Below are positions 59,172 through 64,000 of a stretch of DNA of 64,000 nt, piece after piece. The stretch covers positions 62,001 to 126,000 of the forward strand of contig CAJUAK010000005.1 of assembly GCA_910584385.1 (NCBI GenBank), read 5' to 3'. A program made the translations under genes and the position numbers. Positions within the stretch are counted from its first letter, which is position 1, and each line of letters starts with the position of its first letter. The DNA is from an uncultured Alphaproteobacteria bacterium (lineage in GTDB: Bacteria > Pseudomonadota > Alphaproteobacteria > RF32 > CAG-239). The notes beneath the pieces are model-generated. The model saw nothing but the letters and a program-made list of their open reading frames with translations. It was not told where the DNA came from and ran no database searches.

Positions 59172-60497
59172 CTATTTTCTCTTTTTTAATTCATTTTTTG
59201 CCAATTTGCAATAATCCAACAACGGGATTCTTGCCGGGCATATGTAAGCGCAGCAGCCGCATTCTATACAATCCAAAACATGAAGGGGCTTTACTTCATT
59301 AAACATATTCTGCCGCGCATAGCGGGCAATTGCAAAAGGTTCCAGCCCCATCGGGCAGGCTGCGACACATTTTCCGCAGCGAATGCATTGCTCTTCTTCG
59401 CCTTTGCGGGAAATGCTTTCGGATAGCAACAAAAGCCCTGAAGTCAATTTGGTTACCGGTGCCTGAATATTCACCGCAGAAGTCCCCATCATCGGCCCGC
59501 CGAACACAACCTGAGCCGTATCTTCAGGAATCCCGCCACATTTTTCTAAAAGAAATGCCGCCGGCGTCCCTATCCTGGTTCTAAAATTTCCGGGCATGGA
59601 ACATTTATCCCCGCTCACGGTTACAATCCGTTCAAAAAGCGGCTTATTTTTTTGGACTGCCTCATAAACGGCAAAAACCGTACCGACATTTTGCACAATG
59701 CATCCGACATCCGCCGGCAGCTTTCCGTTCGGCACTTCCCTGCCCGCGATGGCTTTGATTAATTGTTTTTCAGCCCCTTGGGGATATTTTGTTTTCAAGA
59801 CCTGAACATTAACGCCGACATAAGATTTTGTCAGCTTTTGCATGATTTTAATGGCTTCGGGCTTATTTTCATCAATGGCAATGACAGCGTTTTGAATTCC
59901 CAAAGCTTTATTTATAATCTTGGCGCCGATGATAATTTCTTCGGCATGTTCGACCATCAAACGGTCATCCGCCGTCAAATATGGCTCGCATTCTATGCCG
60001 TTTAAAATAAGAATATCTATTTTTTTGCCTTCGGGCACTGTCGTTTTAATCGGCGTGGGGTAACCGGCGCCGCCCATTCCGACAATTCCGCCTTCCCTTA
60101 TCTTTTGGATGATTTCATCCTGTGTATAAGGGATTTCCTTGATGATATCGGCGCTTCTGTCGATTGAAGGTTCAAACTCGTCGCCTTCAACCCGGATTGT
60201 TATCATATTTTCCAAATAGCCGAATTCGCCTTCAATCGCTTCAACCTTTAAAACTTCTCCCGACACGGAAGAATGTACGTCAGAAGAAACAATTCCGTCA
60301 GAATCCGCAAGAAGCGTGCCGACTTTGACCTTATCCCCTTTATTGACCAATATTTTTGCAGGGGCGCCAATGTGCTGTTTGACCGGAATATAAACTGTTT
60401 CCGGCAGGCCGGCGTCTTTAATCGGCGTCTGGGAGGTTATTTTATGTTTATCGGGATGAATGCCGCCTAAAGGAAAAGTTTTCATTTTACTGCTCAT
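59172..60497 (-). CDS. rnfC: Electron transport complex subunit RnfC
   Basis: A 441-residue peripheral subunit that contacts NAD(H). The N-terminal barrel (FPLGGIHPDKHK, VSSDVHSSVSGEV) leads to the flavin and NADH site (GGIVGMGGAGYPTPIK, ILNGIECEPYLTADDRLM). Two ferredoxin motifs follow, CIRCGKCVAACPMGLEP and CIECGCCAYICPAR. The C-terminal extension of some gammaproteobacterial RnfC proteins is absent. The start at 60497 overlaps the rnfB stop by 11 bases; an ATG at 60485 is an alternative. Confidence 0.95.
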   Translation of the reverse strand: MSSKMKTFPLGGIHPDKHKITSQTPIKDAGLPETVYIPVKQHIGAPAKILVNKGDKVKVGTLLADSDGIVSSDVHSSVSGEVLKVEAIEGEFGYLENMITIRVEGDEFEPSIDRSADIIKEIPYTQDEIIQKIREGGIVGMGGAGYPTPIKTTVPEGKKIDILILNGIECEPYLTADDRLMVEHAEEIIIGAKIINKALGIQNAVIAIDENKPEAIKIMQKLTKSYVGVNVQVLKTKYPQGAEKQLIKAIAGREVPNGKLPADVGCIVQNVGTVFAVYEAVQKNKPLFERIVTVSGDKCSMPGNFRTRIGTPAAFLLEKCGGIPEDTAQVVFGGPMMGTSAVNIQAPVTKLTSGLLLLSESISRKGEEEQCIRCGKCVAACPMGLEPFAIARYARQNMFNEVKPLHVLDCIECGCCAYICPARIPLLDYCKLAKNELKKRK

Positions 60498-61326
60498 CGG
60501 AACCCTCTGGTTTTTTATAAATTATTGCGCCTGTGGGGCAAGCTTCGGATAATTCTTTTCCAAATTTTTCCGCTGATACGCTTGCCGGAATATAAGAAAG
60601 GTTGTTTTCTATTGTGATTTCTGGAACAATTTTTGCGCATTTGCCGCAAGCGATGCAAGCCACTTTGCAGTTCTTTCTGGCTAAGGCGCCTTTTTGCTTA
60701 TTGCTGCAAGCAACATAAACCCTTTGCCCGTTTTTTCCTTTCGGGCGGATTTCAAACAATTTTCTCGGGCATATGTTGACACAGGCACCGCAGGATGTAC
60801 ATTTATCTTCATCCACAACCGGAAGCCCCGTTTCCTCATCTATGTGCAATGCGCCGAATTTGCACACCTTCACACAATCGCCCAAACGCAGGCAGCCGTC
60901 CGGGCAGCCAGAGCGCCCGTTGCATATCTTGTCGGCAATTCTGCAGATTTTCACGCCTTCATATTCATATTTTGCCGGCGCATTCTGACAATTTCCGTTG
61001 CATTTCAAAACCGCGACGGAAGGTTCTTTTTCTTCTGCCGCATAGCCTAGTATTTCTGCGATTTTAGACATGGACGCCGCGCCGCCTACAGGGCAATAAA
61101 GCTTGGAAAACCCGGCATCGTCTGCTCCGGCGCAGGCCGTTGCAAAATCATGGCACCCGGCACGCCCGCAAGCGCCGCAGTTTGCCCCCGGAAGGCATTC
61201 TTCCACTTCTGATATTTTAGGGTTTTCCTCAACATAAAATTTTTGAGCCGCGTAATAGAGCAAAACCGCAGCAGCTAAAGCCACCCCGCTTAAAATCAGG
61301 ATATTCATCAGAACCAAGTTATCCAT
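60487..61326 (-). CDS. rnfB: Electron transport complex subunit RnfB, with degenerate clusters
   Basis: RnfB (279 residues) accepts electrons from ferredoxin. An N-terminal helix is followed by CLPGANCGACGRAGC (cluster in the DUF4124-like part). CLRLGDCVKVCKFGA and CTSCGACVNICPRK come next, both usable ferredoxin motifs. The following CKVACIACGKCAKIVPE lacks the last Cys before Pro. The final block reads EKFGKELSEACPTGAI where relatives have CxxCxxCxxxCP, so three Cys are lost. The long form resembles Bacteroidetes/clostridial RnfB more than the short RsxB. It is coupled to rseC (eight-base overlap). Confidence 0.93.
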   Translation of the reverse strand: MDNLVLMNILILSGVALAAAVLLYYAAQKFYVEENPKISEVEECLPGANCGACGRAGCHDFATACAGADDAGFSKLYCPVGGAASMSKIAEILGYAAEEKEPSVAVLKCNGNCQNAPAKYEYEGVKICRIADKICNGRSGCPDGCLRLGDCVKVCKFGALHIDEETGLPVVDEDKCTSCGACVNICPRKLFEIRPKGKNGQRVYVACSNKQKGALARKNCKVACIACGKCAKIVPEITIENNLSYIPASVSAEKFGKELSEACPTGAIIYKKPEGSDEQ

Positions 61327-61750
61327 TTTCCCTCACAGATGCCTTCCTCAGTTTAAATTGAACTGAGGCTTTTCCTTTTTTTGTGCTTAAGAGTAACAAT
61401 AAATAATAAGGAATCAAGATAATTATGCTAAAAATCCCACTTTTGATTTCATCATTGGTTATAACCATTGATACAGCCAAGGTGAAAATGACTAAAATTA
61501 AAGGCATTATGTAGCTTAAAAACACAGCTTTAAAAGCTTCTTTTTCAGCCATTTCAATATAAACGGATTCTCCGATTTTAAAAGATTCGGGATTAGGGTG
61601 AATAACCTCAATTTTCCGGCTGCCGCAGTTTTCCGAAATACAGGCGCCGGCCAGGGCGCAGTTTTCGCAAGCGGCCTCCATGCTTATGCTCACCGTAATT
61701 TTCTTGCCGCTTATTGCTGTTACAGAGGCTTTTTTTTCAATCATTCCCAT
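61319..61750 (-). CDS. rseC: SoxR-reducing/RseC family protein
   Basis: A 143-residue RseC/MucC family membrane protein. A Cys-rich N-terminal part (CENCALAGACISENCGS, typical of the family) is followed by two helices (about 78-97 and 104-121). In E. coli RseC and the Rnf homologue Rsx keep SoxR reduced, so its place in an rnf operon is known in other bacteria. AGGAG is six bases before the ATG at 61750. It overlaps apbE by 14 bases and rnfB by eight. Confidence 0.88.
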   Translation of the reverse strand: MGMIEKKASVTAISGKKITVSISMEAACENCALAGACISENCGSRKIEVIHPNPESFKIGESVYIEMAEKEAFKAVFLSYIMPLILVIFTLAVSMVITNDEIKSGIFSIIILIPYYLLLLLSTKKGKASVQFKLRKASVRENG

Positions 61751-62780
61751 TTTTTTCTCCTTTTAATTTTTCCGCCAGCGGAGAAAACTTTATATCAAAA
61801 TCGCCATTTTCTTTTCTTATAATCAATATTGCCGGCAGGCCAAGCCTTTGCGCAAAATCAAAAGCCGCTCCCTCCCCCATGGCTAACATTGCTGTTGCAT
61901 AAGCGTCCGCATACATGCAGGAAGGGTGGAAAACCGTTGCCGAAGCCAGCCCATGCTGGCGCGGATAGCCGTCAAACGGCGATATTGTATGCATATAGCG
62001 CTTTTGGCCTTCAACATAAAAATTTCTATAGTCTCCCGAAGTGGCAACCGCCATATCCGTTAAATGCAAAGCCATGGCGTTTTCGCCGCTTTCATCTTCA
62101 GGCATGGCTATTCCGACAGTCCATCCCCGGCGCCCGGAGGTTTTAGCCCCTTTGATTTTTAATTCTCCGCCAATATCTATGATATAATCGTTATAGCCAA
62201 ATTTTTCTATGATTTCCGCTGTTTTATCAACGGCGAATCCTTTTGCGACAGCAGATAAATTTAAATAGGTTTTTGCATCTTTTTTTCTTATTTGCCGAGA
62301 TTTTTCGTTTAATTCTATTTTATTAAGACCGACATGCCGCAATTCTTCTTTTATTTCAGAATCTTTGGGATGATTTTGCTTATGCCCTATTCCAAAACCC
62401 CAAAGGTTAACCAGCTTCCCGATTGTGGGATCAAACCAGCCTTCGCTTTCCTCGTATACAATTTCCGAAGCTTTGAGCACTTCCAACAAATCCCCTGAAA
62501 CATCCTGCCATGCATTTTCAGGCAAGCCGTTTATCTTGGACACCTCTGAATCTTCCCGAAAAACGGACATCGATGCGTTTACTTCTTCAAATCCCTGCCC
62601 GATTGCCGCGGCTAAGCCGCTGTCTATAAACGGCGCGCGCACCTTTATGCGGTAATATGTTCCAAAAATATTACCTTCTAAAATATGAATGCGGCTGTTT
62701 AGCTTTTTTTCGACAATTAATAAAGTCATCAATAAAAGCGCCGCTATTGAAACAGATTTAAAAATTCTCATATTTAACAT
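61737..62780 (-). CDS. apbE: FAD:protein FMN transferase
   Basis: ApbE (347 residues) transfers FMN from FAD onto Thr residues of RnfG and RnfD in the periplasm. The N-terminal helix anchors it. Signatures are LEGNIFGTYYRIKV, the SAVAKGFAVDKTAEII block with IDIGGELKIKG, TISPFDGYP and ASATVFHPSCMYADAYATAM with the Mg2+ site. It heads the rnf operon, which fits its role. No clear Shine-Dalgarno precedes the ATG at 62780 or the in-frame ATG at 62771. Confidence 0.93.
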   Translation of the reverse strand: MLNMRIFKSVSIAALLLMTLLIVEKKLNSRIHILEGNIFGTYYRIKVRAPFIDSGLAAAIGQGFEEVNASMSVFREDSEVSKINGLPENAWQDVSGDLLEVLKASEIVYEESEGWFDPTIGKLVNLWGFGIGHKQNHPKDSEIKEELRHVGLNKIELNEKSRQIRKKDAKTYLNLSAVAKGFAVDKTAEIIEKFGYNDYIIDIGGELKIKGAKTSGRRGWTVGIAMPEDESGENAMALHLTDMAVATSGDYRNFYVEGQKRYMHTISPFDGYPRQHGLASATVFHPSCMYADAYATAMLAMGEGAAFDFAQRLGLPAILIIRKENGDFDIKFSPLAEKLKGEKNGND

Positions 62781-62864
62781 GTGTACACTTTTGCACCCGG
62801 ATTTTACATTAGAAAAAAATATTTTATAATCGGGATATATTCATCCTTCAGGAGGCATTATACA

Positions 62865-63578
62865 ATGAGAGAAAAATTGAAATCAATTAAAAATAAAGCC
62901 GTTGCGCTTTTAAAAGACGAGCGTGTTGCAAATGCCGCACAGAAAACCCGCAAATTTTCACAAATCGTTTATCAAAAAATATATAATTCCGTAACTTTTT
63001 GTGCAAAATGGCTGCACCAAAACGGCGTCTCCGCCAATTTTGTTACGATTTGCGGATTTGTTATCGGGCTGCTCGCCCTTAACTTCCTTGCCATGGAAAT
63101 GTATATGACGGCTTTGCTCTGCATTTTGCTTAACCGTTGGTTTGATGCCATAGACGGCGCCATTGCGAAAATGAGCCAGGTTACTAAATTCGGCGTTTTT
63201 CTGGATGCTGCTTTGGATTATGTCTTTTATGGCGCGGTCATATTCGGCTTTGCTCTTGCCAACCCGGCACAAAATGCCGTTGCGGCAGCTTTCCTGCTTT
63301 TTGCCTTTAGCGCAGCCGCTTGTTCTTTGCTGGCATATGCCGTTATTGCTTATAAAGACAAAAAAGCTTTTTCTTTGGAAATAGATTCTCCGTTTTATCT
63401 TGGCGGGGTCGCACAAGGTTTTGAAACTTTTATCGCTTTGGTTGTTTTGTGCCTGTTCCCGGGGTGGTTCCTTCCCGTGGCCTTAATCTTGGGCGTTTTG
63501 TCTTTAGTCAAGGCTTTGACAGTCATAACGACGGCTTATTACAGCTTTGTCATCGCTGAAAAAGCGCCCAAAGAATAA
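62865..63578 (+). CDS. CDP-alcohol phosphatidyltransferase family protein
   Basis: A 237-residue membrane enzyme that would join a CDP-linked lipid to an alcohol. The active-site motif is FDAIDGAIAKMSQVTKFGVFLDAALD (DGxxA, G, D, D); the usual Arg after DGxxA is Lys. The close spacing and the following DYVFYGAVIFGFAL resemble the YnjF branch. A charged amphipathic N-terminus of about 60 residues precedes five to six helices. CAGGAGG precedes the ATG at 62865. The stop overlaps the next start (TAATG). Confidence 0.82.
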   Translation: MREKLKSIKNKAVALLKDERVANAAQKTRKFSQIVYQKIYNSVTFCAKWLHQNGVSANFVTICGFVIGLLALNFLAMEMYMTALLCILLNRWFDAIDGAIAKMSQVTKFGVFLDAALDYVFYGAVIFGFALANPAQNAVAAAFLLFAFSAAACSLLAYAVIAYKDKKAFSLEIDSPFYLGGVAQGFETFIALVVLCLFPGWFLPVALILGVLSLVKALTVITTAYYSFVIAEKAPKE

Positions 63579-64000
63579 TGCTTAAGCTTTTTTTCAGAAT
63601 ATGCCTTTTTTTGCTTTCCGCTTGCCCTTTGCATCAGGCGGAAGCTTCCCAATTGCAGCAAACAGACAAGGTTGCCGTTCAATTCATTTATAAAAACGAA
63701 GGAATTAACCCTGAAGAAAATGTTGAATTCATCGTTAAATTCCTGCTAAAAGACGGCTGGCACATCTTTTCAAACACGCCTGGCGAAATCGCCATGCCCA
63801 CGGCCGTGGAATGGAAGCTTCCCGAAGGATATCAAATTTTAAAAGAACAATGGACAATTGGCAAAGATTTTGAAAATGACGGTATTATCCAAAACGGCTA
63901 TGATTCTATAGCTTATTATAAAGCTGTCATGAAACCCAGCCCGGATATTTGGCGCGATGTTCATTTTAAAGCGCGGGTTTCCTGGCTTGCCTGCCGCGAA
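63578..64000 (+). CDS. DsbD/ScsB-like protein, N-terminal part (runs off the window)
   Basis: The first 141 residues are visible. A signal peptide (FFRICLFLLSACPLHQAEA) is followed by the immunoglobulin-like N-terminal domain of DsbD/ScsB thiol-disulfide reductases: FLLKDGWHIFSNTPGEIAMP, AVEWKLPEGYQIL, the NGYDSIAYYKAV strand and RVSWLACRE at the window edge, where relatives continue to the domain's catalytic Cys. Such proteins move reducing power to the periplasm. It starts on the last base of the upstream stop (TAATG), so the two are coupled. The rest lies beyond base 64000. Confidence 0.75.
   Translation, partial: MLKLFFRICLFLLSACPLHQAEASQLQQTDKVAVQFIYKNEGINPEENVEFIVKFLLKDGWHIFSNTPGEIAMPTAVEWKLPEGYQILKEQWTIGKDFENDGIIQNGYDSIAYYKAVMKPSPDIWRDVHFKARVSWLACRE

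Overview
The window looks like chromosome from an uncultured, host-associated, anaerobic alphaproteobacterium with AT-leaning DNA. This is inferred from gene content and order. The runs lspA - DUF3035 lipoprotein - two M16 peptidases - pgi - mutL and DUF374 acyltransferase - waaA - lpxK are typical of Alphaproteobacteria. A complete Rnf complex, the [FeFe]-hydrogenase maturase HydG with its TM1266-type companion, and an acetate/acetoacetate CoA-transferase point to fermentative, hydrogen-linked metabolism. No phage, transposase, integrase or CRISPR array was seen, and rRNA genes are absent. Three tRNA genes (Leu-GAG, Ser-GCU, Val-UAC) all encode their CCA end.

Layout. 1-7300: end of gatA, gatB, a DUF192 lipoprotein and Panacea-like protein on the minus strand, an OmpA-type lipoprotein, recJ and a DUF502 membrane protein. 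7379-17651: tRNA-Leu, mgtE, lspA, the DUF3035 lipoprotein, the M16 pair, pgi, mutL, a ZIP transporter and an EamA permease. 17693-21162: tRNA-Ser and three glycan genes (pyruvyltransferase-like, GT2, GT11 fucosyltransferase-like). 21227-26336: OmpA/glycine-zipper lipoprotein, aldo/keto reductase, then a minus-strand lipid A/Kdo operon headed by a small FliN-like protein. 26574-31162: lon, HU with a well-formed promoter and an operator-like dyad, CoA-transferase subunits, tRNA-Val.

31357-35049 holds a stripped-down FtsK-like motor, a small membrane protein, the TM1266-type protein, hydG and a lipoprotein with a pilin-like tail. 35097-40292 has a DUF2934 protein, an APC permease, a U32 protein, a sirtuin and a HAD-like protein. 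40333-45687 is a tightly packed plus-strand run: proline iminopeptidase, histidine phosphatase, a 78-residue orphan, a zeta-toxin-type kinase, tldD and tldE. This is the best candidate for an undescribed system, because a toxin-like kinase with a small partner is encoded directly before the TldD/TldE protease. 45978-53046 (minus) has an unknown protein, a small membrane protein, an HD phosphohydrolase, yejF, yejE, a large membrane protein with a degenerate sulfatase-like domain, and rpsD. 53236-56405 has a TPR-methyltransferase fusion, a small outer-membrane barrel and a family 5-like uracil-DNA glycosylase. 56388-62780 (minus) is apbE-rseC-rnfB-rnfC-rnfD-rnfG-rnfE-rnfA, in which ApbE would load FMN onto RnfD and RnfG. 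The window ends with a CDP-alcohol phosphatidyltransferase and the start of a DsbD/ScsB-like gene.

Many neighbouring genes overlap by 1-18 bases, and four convergent pairs overlap tail to tail, so the genome is compact. Starts were moved from the longest open frame wherever a better ribosome binding site or family alignment supported it. Family names come from recognising motifs by eye; no database search was run.
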